From assembly GCF_003814745.1 (NCBI RefSeq), contig NZ_RKRD01000001.1, positions 558,001-622,000 of the forward strand: DNA of 64,000 bases, given 5' to 3'. Positions 22,395 through 31,433 of this stretch are shown piece after piece. The position numbers and the translations under genes were made by a program. The notes under the pieces were generated by a model, which had not been told where the DNA came from, searched no databases, and saw nothing but the letters and a program-made list of their open reading frames with translations. The stretch's first letter is position 1. Every line of letters starts with the position of its first letter. This DNA is from Hydrogenoanaerobacterium saccharovorans (GTDB lineage: Bacteria > Bacillota > Clostridia > Oscillospirales > Ruminococcaceae).

Positions 22395-24182
22395 ATGTTA
22401 AAAAAATTATGCGCTTTCAGTCTTGCAGCCTTATTGGTATTAAGCGGTTGTTCAAGCCAAGTAAAGCAACAGTCGCAGCCAGAAACAGCAGAAGTTCCCC
22501 AAAAGCAAGAAAGCTATAAAAGTGACATTGTTATCATTGGTGCAGGTGGCGCAGGTATGACAGCAGCCATTGAAGCCAAAGATGCCGGTGCAAATGTAAT
22601 TGTGTTAGAGAAAATGGCATATGCCGGCGGCAACACAGTTCGTGCAAAAGGCGGCTTGAATGCTTCTGAAACAAAACCTCAGAAATCCCTTGGCATTGAA
22701 GACAGTGTGCAAACCTTTATTGATGATACAATGAAGGGCGGCAAAGAAATCAACGATTTATCGCTGGTAACTTATCTGGCACAAAACAGCTCAGCTGCAA
22801 TTGATTGGCTGCTGGGAATCGGTATGGATGTGAACGGTGTGGTTGCTGCTGCGGGTGCTTCCAAACCCAGAATGCATCGCCCTGTTGACGGCTCCAGCAT
22901 TGGTAATGTGTTGGTATCGGTTCTTACAAAAAACCTTGAGGACCGTGGAATTGACATTTTGTATCAGACAGAGGCAACTGAATTGATTGTTGAAAACAAT
23001 GCGGTTACCGGGGTAAAAGCAAAAGATGCAAAAGGCAACGAGCTTACATTTAATGCCGATGCAGTAATTGTTGCAGCAGGCGGTTTTGGTGCAAACGAAG
23101 AAATGTATGCATCCTATCGCCCCGACATAAAAGGCTTTATTACAACCAACCATGCCGGTGCAACGGGTGATGGCATTCGTATGTCAGAAAAAATCGGTGC
23201 TGCATTGGTAGATATGGAACAAATTCAAACACATCCAACCGTTGAGCAAACAACGAACGAAGTTATTTCAGATTCCGTTCGCGGTATCGGCGCAATTCTT
23301 GTAAACGAAAAAGGCGTACGCTTTACAAATGAGATGTTGACAAGAGATGTGTTATCTGCAAATATTTTGGCTCAACCGGGTAAATATGCTTACATTATTT
23401 TTGACCAGAATCTAAGAAACAACATGAAAGCAATCGAAGAAATGGTTGAAAAAGGCATTGTTACCGAGGGCAAAACCCTAGAAGAACTCTCTGCAACCTT
23501 AAAGGTGGATGCAGCAGCAATGACAAAAACCCTTGCTACTTGGAATAAAGCAGTTGCAGATAAAAAAGACGCTGAGTTTGGCCGCGATACCGGCATGGAT
23601 GCAAGTTTGGAAATGGCACCGTATTATGCGGTTAAAGTTGCACCCGGTGTACACCATACAATGGGCGGTATTAAAATCAACACCAATACAGAAGTGCTGG
23701 ATACGAAAGGCGCTGTAATAAAAGGCTTGTATGCTGCCGGCGAGGTTACAGGCGGTGTACATGGTGCAAACCGTTTGGGCGGTAACGCTGTAGCAGATAT
23801 TACTGTTTTTGGCAGACAAGCAGGTAAACAGGCTGCTCAGTTTGCTTTGGCAAATGGCGCAACCGAATTGGTAATGCCTAAAGTAGAAAGCAAAAAAAGT
23901 ACAGCCGGTACAGCAAGCTATAAAGATGGTGTGTACACAAAAACCGCAAAAGGCAATAACGGTGATGTTACTATAGAAGTGACAATCAAAGACGGCTCGA
24001 TTGCCGATGTTAAAGCGACAGAACACAAAGAAACACAGGCTCTTTTTGATGCCGTACAAAAAAGCTTGTTCCCCGCGATTATTGAGGCACAAAGTGCAGA
24101 TGTAGATGCAGTTGCAGGTGCAACCAAATCCAGCGATGCTGTTTTAAATTGTGTAAAAGAGATTTTAAACGAAGCAAAATAA
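22395..24182 (+). CDS. Secreted flavin fumarate-reductase-like lipoprotein (FAD plus covalent FMN), paralogue 2
   Basis: 595 residues. Lipoprotein signal MLKKLCAFSLAALLVLSG then Cys; linker; FAD domain (IVIIGAGGAGMTAAIEAKDA); C-terminal FMN-binding domain (DGVYTKTAKGNNGDVTIEV) with the flavinylation-type DAVAGATKSS. The presumed active-site residues of fumarate reductases are kept: His in IQTHPT, Arg in LTRDVLS, His in HHTMGG, Arg in ANRLGGNA. I start at the ATG at 22395 behind GAGGAGAGTATCT. It stands behind a DcuS/DcuR-type system, so it is probably induced by its substrate, plausibly fumarate. It is a close paralogue of the protein at 9042-10856, sharing domain order and most motifs. The membrane electron donor and ApbE are not in the window. 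Confidence 0.9.
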   Translation: MLKKLCAFSLAALLVLSGCSSQVKQQSQPETAEVPQKQESYKSDIVIIGAGGAGMTAAIEAKDAGANVIVLEKMAYAGGNTVRAKGGLNASETKPQKSLGIEDSVQTFIDDTMKGGKEINDLSLVTYLAQNSSAAIDWLLGIGMDVNGVVAAAGASKPRMHRPVDGSSIGNVLVSVLTKNLEDRGIDILYQTEATELIVENNAVTGVKAKDAKGNELTFNADAVIVAAGGFGANEEMYASYRPDIKGFITTNHAGATGDGIRMSEKIGAALVDMEQIQTHPTVEQTTNEVISDSVRGIGAILVNEKGVRFTNEMLTRDVLSANILAQPGKYAYIIFDQNLRNNMKAIEEMVEKGIVTEGKTLEELSATLKVDAAAMTKTLATWNKAVADKKDAEFGRDTGMDASLEMAPYYAVKVAPGVHHTMGGIKINTNTEVLDTKGAVIKGLYAAGEVTGGVHGANRLGGNAVADITVFGRQAGKQAAQFALANGATELVMPKVESKKSTAGTASYKDGVYTKTAKGNNGDVTIEVTIKDGSIADVKATEHKETQALFDAVQKSLFPAIIEAQSADVDAVAGATKSSDAVLNCVKEILNEAK

Positions 24183-24198
24183 CATAGATGTAAAAATG

Positions 24199-24236
24199 GA
24201 TAGGCAGAACAACCTAGGTTGTTCTGCCTATTTTTA
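24199..24236 (+). terminator. Terminator after the second flavin reductase
   Basis: Perfect 16-bp palindrome ATAGGCAGAACAACCT/AGGTTGTTCTGCCTAT (24200-24231) followed by TTTTT. The remaining 24240-24400 is very AT-rich and shows no gene. Confidence 0.9.
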
Positions 24237-24400
24237 ATTGAAATATTAAAATAATAGTATGTTATTTGATATTTGTATGTATTAATAAAAATTGATGAAA
24301 CTTTTAGTAAAATATAAATAAAAAACCTTCAAAATAATCAATTAATCAGCAAAATTATTGATTATATCACAAAATATATCAATATTATTAAATTATTATA

Positions 24401-24429
24401 TTGACTTTTTATAAATAGAACAGTATACT
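24401..24429 (+). promoter_or_regulatory. Promoter of the lacI-beta-galactosidase operon
   Basis: TTGACT (24401-24406), 17-bp spacer, TATACT (24424-24429), 54 bp before the regulator ATG. Confidence 0.75.
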
Positions 24430-24483
24430 ACAGGTAAAACATCGATTATTTTTACTAAACTATTTTACTAAAAGGGGATATAT

Positions 24484-25524
24484 ATGGCTACGTTAAAAGA
24501 TATTGCCGAATTGGCGGGGGTTTCTATCGCTTCGGTATCAAGGGTACTTAACCAAGATGAAACTTTTTCTATATCCAGTGAAACAAAATTAAAAATTCTT
24601 CAAATCGCACAAGATTTACAATATAAAGTGAACAAGTCAGCAGCACACCAATTTATCCCCGATGAGAACCTAAAAATAGCTTTGATAATGCTTTACAGTG
24701 AGTTTTGGGAGATTTCGGACTCTTACTATCTTTCCATCCGAGTAAATGCAAAAGAAGAAGCTGCTGCAAACGGTGTAGAAGTAAAAGAATTCTTTTTGCC
24801 CTCGGATAGAGATGAAGTAATTGATTTTACGGGATTTTCGGGAATTATCATCATTGGCGATTCGGGCGATTGGTATCTGAAAGAAAATTTCAGAAAATCT
24901 GTATTAACATCGCGCTTACCAATATCTTTCGTAGATTTTGACCCTAAAGAAACGGATGTAGAAGCAGATTGCGTTATCAATGACTTCAGGCAGATAGTAG
25001 ACAAGGCTCTCTGTTACTTTTTTTCGCTCGGCTACCGTGAAATAGGGTACATAGGCAGTAACGGCTGCAACTTAAAAGGCAAAAAACATCTTGATTTACG
25101 CTGTGTATCTTTTGAAGAAATATTAAAAGTTCAAGGCTTGTATCAAGAAAAGTATGTTTACAAAGATGATAATGCATCTGCCGAATCGGGTTATAAACTT
25201 GCCAAGCAGGCAATTGAAAAAGGCGAGCTGCCCAGGGCATTTTTTGTAGAGAACGATTCAATGGCTATCGGAAGCCTAAGGGCGTTTAAAGAGCATAACA
25301 TTAAAATTCCACAGCAGATTTCAGTGATAGGATGTAACGACATACCTACTGCGGAGTTTCTAACACCATCTCTTTCGTCAGTTCACATCTACAGCGATTT
25401 AATCGGTATTATGTCAACACGTTTGATGATTGAAAGAATAAAAACAAAGCGTATGCTGGGCGTAAACATAGTGGTGCCGAACAAGTTGATTATCCGCCAG
25501 AGCTGTGAAGTAAAGGAGAATTAA
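24484..25524 (+). CDS. LacI-family transcriptional regulator
   Basis: 346 residues. The N-terminal helix-turn-helix and hinge read ATLKDIAELAGVSIASVSRV then LNQDETFSIS. The effector domain follows the periplasmic-binding-protein fold, with FVENDSMAIGSLRAFKEHNI and ISVIGCNDIPTAEFLTPSLS typical of GalR/LacI proteins. It heads the operon with the EamA transporter, beta-galactosidase and sugar ABC genes, so it probably responds to a galactoside and controls its own operon. ATG follows AAAGGGGATATAT. Confidence 0.92.
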   Translation: MATLKDIAELAGVSIASVSRVLNQDETFSISSETKLKILQIAQDLQYKVNKSAAHQFIPDENLKIALIMLYSEFWEISDSYYLSIRVNAKEEAAANGVEVKEFFLPSDRDEVIDFTGFSGIIIIGDSGDWYLKENFRKSVLTSRLPISFVDFDPKETDVEADCVINDFRQIVDKALCYFFSLGYREIGYIGSNGCNLKGKKHLDLRCVSFEEILKVQGLYQEKYVYKDDNASAESGYKLAKQAIEKGELPRAFFVENDSMAIGSLRAFKEHNIKIPQQISVIGCNDIPTAEFLTPSLSSVHIYSDLIGIMSTRLMIERIKTKRMLGVNIVVPNKLIIRQSCEVKEN

Positions 25525-25526
25525 GT

Positions 25527-26450
25527 TTGGATACAAAACAACATAAACAGCACATCGTATCGATTGCGTTACTATTTGTCGTCGCAACCATTTGGGGGTC
25601 GGGGTTTATTGGCACACAAATGGCATTGGATGCAAAGCTGGATTCGTCTTTTATTATGTTTGTTCGCTTTACCATTGCAACTTTTATTATTGGTACCGTA
25701 TTTTTTAAAGACATTAAAAAAAATTTACGCCCGCAGCATTTAAAAGGCGGTTTGATAATAGGGCTGTTCTTGTTTTTGGCATTTTTTATTCAAACAGTGG
25801 GCTTAAAGTACACAACACCTGCAAACAACGCATTTATCACTGCGTCCAATGTTGTCATGGTTCCCTTTTTATGGTGGGTTGTCAGCAAGAAAAAGCCTAA
25901 AAATAAAATTTTCATATCTTCTGCATTATGCTTGATTGGTATTGGAGTTTTATCTTTAAATTTTGTTAATGGGTTTTCTTTTTCGGTAGGTGACTTATTA
26001 ACCTTAGGTTGTGCTTTTCTGTTTGCATGCCAAATTGTTGCTACGGGCATTCTTGCAGCAAGCATGGATGCAAGAGTTCTAGTATTTTTACAATTTACGG
26101 TTTCGGCTGTTTTATCATTTTTGGTTTTTATGTTTACCAACCGCGATTTTACCGCATTTGCTTCGCCGAAAGGGATGATGGCGGTAATCTACTTAGGCGT
26201 ATTCAGCACCTGCATATGCTATTTTTTGCAGACAGTTGCACAAAAAAATGTCGAATCATCAAAAACGGCAATGATTCTTTCTACAGAAGCATTGTTTGGC
26301 ACATTTTTTTCCGTCCTGCTCGGATACGACAAACTGTCGGCAAATATGGTGGCAGGCGGATTGATTATCATTGTTTCTATCCTAATGGCAGAAGTTGATT
26401 TTACAAAAAGCGATAAAGCAAAAAAAATAATAAAGGAAGGGCAAGGGTAA
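25527..26450 (+). CDS. EamA/DMT-superfamily transporter
   Basis: 307 residues, ten hydrophobic segments in two homologous halves (first half ISLLFVVATIWGSGFIGTQM-like opening; second half beginning VGDLLTLGCAFLFACQIVAT). FVGFNN-type signature here is KYTTPANNAFITASNVV. DMT transporters carry small metabolites; the substrate is unknown. The start is TTG with AAAGGAG 8 nt before it, two bases after the regulator stop, so it is in the same transcript. Its place between a sugar repressor and beta-galactosidase suggests a sugar or product exporter, but this is inference. Confidence 0.85.
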   Translation: MDTKQHKQHIVSIALLFVVATIWGSGFIGTQMALDAKLDSSFIMFVRFTIATFIIGTVFFKDIKKNLRPQHLKGGLIIGLFLFLAFFIQTVGLKYTTPANNAFITASNVVMVPFLWWVVSKKKPKNKIFISSALCLIGIGVLSLNFVNGFSFSVGDLLTLGCAFLFACQIVATGILAASMDARVLVFLQFTVSAVLSFLVFMFTNRDFTAFASPKGMMAVIYLGVFSTCICYFLQTVAQKNVESSKTAMILSTEALFGTFFSVLLGYDKLSANMVAGGLIIIVSILMAEVDFTKSDKAKKIIKEGQG

Positions 26451-26454
26451 GAAG

Positions 26455-29400
26455 ATGAAGCTTACATTTGACTACAGACAAGAAGACTGGAACAACATAG
26501 AAGTTTTACAAAGAAACCGTATGCAGACAAGACCGATGTACTGCGGTTATCAGGATAAAGAGGCAGCCCTTACCTTTGAACGTATCAACAGTGGTAATTA
26601 TCAGCTGCTCAACGGAATGTGGAAGTTCTTTTACTCATCTACACCACTTGAAATACCGGATGATTTTATGAATGCTGAATTCGATGACAGCAAATGGGGC
26701 GAAATGCCTGTGCCCGCACACTGGCAACTGAACGGGTATGATTCTCCGCATTATACCGATGCAATTTCGCTTTTCCCCATTACAGATGAGCCGTCTATCC
26801 AAATCGACAACCCAACGGGAGCATATCGACACAACTTTGTTTTTCATAAAACAAAAGAAGAGGAATGCATCCTGCGTTTTGACGGTGTAGAAAGTGCTTA
26901 CCATGTGTGGATAAACGGAAAATTTGCAGGGTATAGCCAAGGCCCTAGGCTGACGGCGGAATTTGATATCACCGAATTAGTAAAAAACGGCGAAAACCTG
27001 CTGGCTGTCAAGGTTTATAAGTTCTGTGAAGGCAGCTATTTAGAAAATCAGGATATGTGGACATTTGCGGGGATTATCCGCGATGTCAGTGTAATAAAAA
27101 GGAATAAAATTCATCTTTCCGATTACAAAATTGATTCTTTGCTGACAAACAACTATAACGACGGTGCTTTCTCGGCTGAAATGGAGGTAGAAAACAACTC
27201 CGAAAAACAATGCGGACTGGTTTTAGAGGCAGAATTGTTCGACGGTGAACGGCTGGTTCTTTCAAAGAACGAAAAACTGACGCTGCAGCCGCAAAATAAA
27301 CATTTGGTTAAAATAGAAGACTGCTTACCAAATGTGAACCCATGGTCTGCCGAGACACCTTATCTTTATACTTTGCTCATCACATTAAAGGATGAGAACG
27401 GCACGGTAATTGAGGTATATCCTCAGAAGGTGGGCTTCCGCAGTGTGGAGCTGAAAGACGGCTTACTATTGGTAAACTCAAAAGCAATTAAACTCAAAGG
27501 CGTCAATCGGCACGATTGGAACCAATATGCAGGCAGATGTATTACAACAGAGGATATGAAGCAGGATTTACTGCTGATGAAGAGAAATAACATCAATGCT
27601 GTAAGAACAGCGCACTACCCCAGCCACCCCGATTTCTTGAATTTGTGCGATGAATTGGGCCTTTATGTGATGGAAGAGGCGGACCTTGAATGCAACCAGA
27701 TGGCATACATAAAGGGCAAGATGAACAAAATCAGTGAAGACCCAATTTGGGAGGCAACTTACGTTGAACGGGTAGAACGTATGATACGCAGGGATAAAAA
27801 CCATGCATCCATCCTGTTTTGGTCACTCGGCAACGAGTCGGGTTTTGGGCATAATTTTGTGGCGAGCGGGCGGTTCGCCAAAGCGTATGACCCTACCAGA
27901 CTGATTCACTATGAAGAAGACCGCGATGCAGTAATTGCAGATATGTATAGCTCGATGTACACACGCCACCATATGTTGGAGCAATGGGGACGTGACACCT
28001 CTAAGAAAAAGCCGCATGTCGTCTGCGAATATGCCCATGCAATGGGTAACGGCCCCGGGGGATTAAAGGAATATTGGGATATTTTCTACAAATATCCAAG
28101 GCTGCAGGGCGGTTTTGTTTGGGAATGGATTGACCACGGAATTAAGCAGAAAGACGAAAACGGAACGGAATATTTTACCTATGGCGGTGATTATCAGGAC
28201 TACCCAAACAGCGGAGCGTTTTGCTGTGACGGGCTGATTCAAGCGGACAGAACACCTACGCCGGCTTTAAAACAATTGAAGAAGGCACTAGAGCCTTTAG
28301 CGTTTGGCAAATTGAATCAATCAACGGGTGATATCAGCATTACAAACCGTTACGATTTTGTTTCGCTCGATTACCTCAAATGTATCTGCAAGGTACAAAG
28401 CCTGGATACCACCCTTTTGGAAAAAGAAATTGACCTTTCAGGCATTGAGCCGCACAGCACCGAAGAATTAAAGCTGTTCCATCCCGATGAGCTGAAAATT
28501 CCCGAGGGTTACTCAGAGTGGTGGCTGAATTTAAGCTTTACTTACAAACAAAAACCGGAATGGCTGGATGATGCAAATCTTGAAGTGGCATTTCATCAGG
28601 AACTGCTGGAAACGCCAAAAATCATTCCCATGCCCCAGCCCACAAGCAAAACAATATCCGTTCAAGAGAAAAACGGAAAGCTGTACATAACAGGGCAGGA
28701 TTTTGAAGCAGTGTTTGACCGCATCCATGCCAACCTTTGCGGATATACCTACCGCGGTGAAAAACTCATTGAAAAAGGGTATGACCTAAACCTTTGGAGA
28801 GCACCCGTAGACAACGACAAAAATGTGCGTTTGATGTGGGATGAAAAGATGGTTGGTTCATTAAAGAACATTGTAAACTCGGTTACTGTAGAATTTGATG
28901 ACTGCCAAGCTGTAATTCGGTGCAGCCAGGTTTTTGCACCAATCGTAATGGAGTGGAAGATTTTATACAATTCGGTTTATACCATCAATGCCGCGGGCGT
29001 TATCACCATAAAGGTTGAAGGCGTTCCGGTTGGTACGCTCCCCGAGTGCTTCCCGCGAATCGGCTTGCGGTTTGCTTTAAACAAAGGGTGCGAAACAGTT
29101 AAGTGGTATGGTAGAGGCCCGCTTGAAACCTATTGCGACTGCAAAGAAGGAAATGCAATCGGGCTGTATCAAAGCACCGTAGATGAGTTTTACTTCCCGT
29201 ATGTGGTGCCGCAGGAAACAGGTAATCGAGAGGATACGCGTTGGGTGGTTTTGTCGAAAAACAACGGCACGGCACTGTGTGCAGCAGCAAAAGATAAATT
29301 CGGTTTTAGTGCACTCTACTATACTGCCGAAGATTTAACAAAGGCAACCCATACCAATCAGCTTAAAAAGCAAGAACAGGTCATTCTATCCCTAGACTAT

Positions 29401-29559
29401 GCGCAAAATGGTTTGGGCAGCGCAAGCTGGGGAGCAGAGACTCTGGAAAAAGACCAGCTAAAGCCGCTCCCGTTCTGTTTTGTATGGAAAGTGTTTGGGC
29501 TCGACAGCAGCGAAGCACCCAACAAACCCGAATTTGAGCGGGTAACCATAGAAGAATAG
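26455..29559 (+). CDS. lacZ: Beta-galactosidase, glycoside hydrolase family 2
   Basis: 1034 residues, the usual length of LacZ. Order: sugar-binding domain (about 50-220, ending DMWTFAGIIRDVSV), immunoglobulin-like domain, TIM barrel (about 335-630) with WSLGNESGFGHN (acid/base Glu461) and VVCEYAHAMGNGPG (nucleophile Glu525), and the C-terminal beta-sandwich small-chain domain (PRIGLRFALNKG, then VKWYGRGPLETYCD, QETGNREDTRW). GVNRHDWNQ and HYPSHPDFLNLCDELGLYVM are also typical. No signal peptide, so it acts in the cytoplasm on imported lactose or other galactosides. It begins 4 bp after the transporter stop. The adjacent ABC genes should supply the substrate. Confidence 0.95.
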   Translation: MKLTFDYRQEDWNNIEVLQRNRMQTRPMYCGYQDKEAALTFERINSGNYQLLNGMWKFFYSSTPLEIPDDFMNAEFDDSKWGEMPVPAHWQLNGYDSPHYTDAISLFPITDEPSIQIDNPTGAYRHNFVFHKTKEEECILRFDGVESAYHVWINGKFAGYSQGPRLTAEFDITELVKNGENLLAVKVYKFCEGSYLENQDMWTFAGIIRDVSVIKRNKIHLSDYKIDSLLTNNYNDGAFSAEMEVENNSEKQCGLVLEAELFDGERLVLSKNEKLTLQPQNKHLVKIEDCLPNVNPWSAETPYLYTLLITLKDENGTVIEVYPQKVGFRSVELKDGLLLVNSKAIKLKGVNRHDWNQYAGRCITTEDMKQDLLLMKRNNINAVRTAHYPSHPDFLNLCDELGLYVMEEADLECNQMAYIKGKMNKISEDPIWEATYVERVERMIRRDKNHASILFWSLGNESGFGHNFVASGRFAKAYDPTRLIHYEEDRDAVIADMYSSMYTRHHMLEQWGRDTSKKKPHVVCEYAHAMGNGPGGLKEYWDIFYKYPRLQGGFVWEWIDHGIKQKDENGTEYFTYGGDYQDYPNSGAFCCDGLIQADRTPTPALKQLKKALEPLAFGKLNQSTGDISITNRYDFVSLDYLKCICKVQSLDTTLLEKEIDLSGIEPHSTEELKLFHPDELKIPEGYSEWWLNLSFTYKQKPEWLDDANLEVAFHQELLETPKIIPMPQPTSKTISVQEKNGKLYITGQDFEAVFDRIHANLCGYTYRGEKLIEKGYDLNLWRAPVDNDKNVRLMWDEKMVGSLKNIVNSVTVEFDDCQAVIRCSQVFAPIVMEWKILYNSVYTINAAGVITIKVEGVPVGTLPECFPRIGLRFALNKGCETVKWYGRGPLETYCDCKEGNAIGLYQSTVDEFYFPYVVPQETGNREDTRWVVLSKNNGTALCAAAKDKFGFSALYYTAEDLTKATHTNQLKKQEQVILSLDYAQNGLGSASWGAETLEKDQLKPLPFCFVWKVFGLDSSEAPNKPEFERVTIEE

Positions 29560-29623
29560 CAGCAGGAGCGAGCAAGTGACTGAAAAATCCATGTAAATAG
29601 AGTTACAAAGGAGAGAAGAAGTT

Positions 29624-30535
29624 TTGAGTAGTGACAATATCGGTATCCGATGCAAGTTAAGCAGAAGAAAAAGTATCATCACACAAAAAAATGCACCTTA
29701 TTTTTTCTTGTTACCAATAGTAATTATCTTTTTGGTTTTCATGGTTTATCCTATCATCCATTCATTTATTCTCAGCTTTTTTAACTTTGAAGGCGGGCAA
29801 TATCAGCCGATAGGTTTTCAAAACTATGCAACCATGTTTCAAGATCCCATTTTTTACAAGTCATTGGGGAACACCTTTATCTATTTGGTAATTCAAGTAC
29901 CTATTATGGTTCTTCTTTCACTGTTTTTGGCTGTTCTTGTAGAACAGGATTTTCTGAAGTTCCGCTCCTGCTACCGCATCAGCGTATTTCTTCCGTCTAT
30001 CACCGCTTTGGTTGCCTATGCAATTGTATTTAAATTGCTTTTAAACACCGATTACGGCTTAATCAACCATTTTCTGCGTGCAATCGGTTTTGCCGGGGTA
30101 GATTGGCTCAATACCGAATGGGGAGCCAGGTTCTCTATTATTATGGCAATTACCTGGCGTTGGACGGGCTACAACACCATTATTATGATTGCAGGCATTA
30201 AGGGGATACCCAACGAGCTTTACGAATCTGCCGACATTGACGGCGCAAGCTTTTTTAAAAAACTCACGAAAATTACAATACCAATGGTAAAACCCATCAT
30301 GCTGTTTGTCAGCATTACATCTACCATCGGTACGCTGCAGTTGTTCGATGAATCTTATATCTTAACCTCGGGCGGCCCTGATAATGCAACCATTACAATT
30401 GGCCATTACTTATACGATACAGGCTTTAAGTTTTTTAAATTCGGCTACGCAGCAGCGCTGAGCTATGCACTTGTTGTAATCATAGGTGTACTTTCGTTAA
30501 TTCAGTTCAAAATGACAAAAGGAGGGGAGAACTGA
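29624..30535 (+). CDS. Sugar ABC transporter permease (MalF/LacF-like)
   Basis: 303 residues with six membrane segments and the EAA loop ELYESADIDGASFFKKLTKI near residue 205. The N-terminus (KNAPYFFLLPIVIIFLVFMV) is typical of CUT1 family first permeases. Start TTG with AAAGGAG 10 nt upstream; there is no better ATG. It pairs with the next gene, whose start overlaps its stop by one base. The channel would import an oligosaccharide, probably lactose-like, for the beta-galactosidase upstream. Confidence 0.9.
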   Translation: MSSDNIGIRCKLSRRKSIITQKNAPYFFLLPIVIIFLVFMVYPIIHSFILSFFNFEGGQYQPIGFQNYATMFQDPIFYKSLGNTFIYLVIQVPIMVLLSLFLAVLVEQDFLKFRSCYRISVFLPSITALVAYAIVFKLLLNTDYGLINHFLRAIGFAGVDWLNTEWGARFSIIMAITWRWTGYNTIIMIAGIKGIPNELYESADIDGASFFKKLTKITIPMVKPIMLFVSITSTIGTLQLFDESYILTSGGPDNATITIGHYLYDTGFKFFKFGYAAALSYALVVIIGVLSLIQFKMTKGGEN

Positions 30536-31362
30536 TGAACAAATTATCGGGCAGAAAGATATTTACTTATGTATTTTTAACCATTGCTGTTTTTGTATCG
30601 CTTTTCCCCTTCTACTTTATGTTTGTGTCTGCATCCAATACAAACAACGATATTTTGAGTATTGCACCTAAATTAACTTTTGGCAGTAACCTGCTTAAAA
30701 ACTATGCAAACTTAAATAAAAGAATTGATATCGGGAGAGTTTTTCTGAACTCGGTTATCATCACGTTTATTTATACGGCACTGTCTGTTTTGCTGCACTC
30801 GATGGCGGGTTATGCTCTGACCAAATTTAATTTTAAAGGCAAAGGCTTATTGTTCGGTGTCATAATGGTTACTATGATGATTCCCAGCCAGGTTTTATAT
30901 GTACCATTGTTTACATTAATGAATACAATCGGCTGGGCAAACTCCTATCAAGCGGTTATATTGCCGGCACTTGCCAATGCATTTGGTATTTTTCTAATGC
31001 GGCAGAATATGATGGCATTCCCAACCGCGCTGATGGAGGCTGCGAGGATTGACGGTTACGGTGAGATCTCTTTGTTCTTCAAAATTGTTCTGCCAAACAT
31101 GAAACCCGCAATGGGCGCTTTAGGCATTTACATGTTTATGAGTATGTGGAACAGCTTTATGTGGCCGCTGATTATTTTAGGTACCAAATCAATGTACAAC
31201 TTCCCCGTTGCACTTTCGATGCTCAACGGTGTTGTATGGAGAAAAGATTACGGTGTAATTATGCTTGCAACCTCTTTGGCCACCCTGCCGATCATGTTAA
31301 TTTTCTTCGTTTTCCAAAAACAATTCGTATCCGGCGTAATGGGTGGCGCGGTAAAAGAATAA
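30535..31362 (+). CDS. Sugar ABC transporter permease (MalG/LacG-like)
   Basis: 275 residues, six membrane segments, EAA loop ALMEAARIDGYGEISLFFKI. The ending (LMIFFVFQKQFVSGVMGGAVKE-like) is the standard end of CUT1 second permeases. ATG overlaps the preceding stop (TGATG). Completes the membrane channel with the protein at 29624. No ATP-binding protein gene is in the operon, so a shared MsmK-type ATPase encoded elsewhere must energise it. Confidence 0.92.
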   Translation: MNKLSGRKIFTYVFLTIAVFVSLFPFYFMFVSASNTNNDILSIAPKLTFGSNLLKNYANLNKRIDIGRVFLNSVIITFIYTALSVLLHSMAGYALTKFNFKGKGLLFGVIMVTMMIPSQVLYVPLFTLMNTIGWANSYQAVILPALANAFGIFLMRQNMMAFPTALMEAARIDGYGEISLFFKIVLPNMKPAMGALGIYMFMSMWNSFMWPLIILGTKSMYNFPVALSMLNGVVWRKDYGVIMLATSLATLPIMLIFFVFQKQFVSGVMGGAVKE

Positions 31363-31375
31363 GTTATGGTTTATA

Positions 31376-31398
31376 CCGCACTCAAATTTGCAGTGCGG
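31376..31398 (+). other. Hairpin between permease and binding-protein genes
   Basis: CCGCACT (31376-31382) pairs with AGTGCGG (31392-31398); no T-run follows. Such hairpins often guard the more abundant binding-protein mRNA against decay. Confidence 0.5.
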
Positions 31399-31433
31399 AA
31401 TAAATAAACGATTAAACAGAAAAGAGGATTCAA

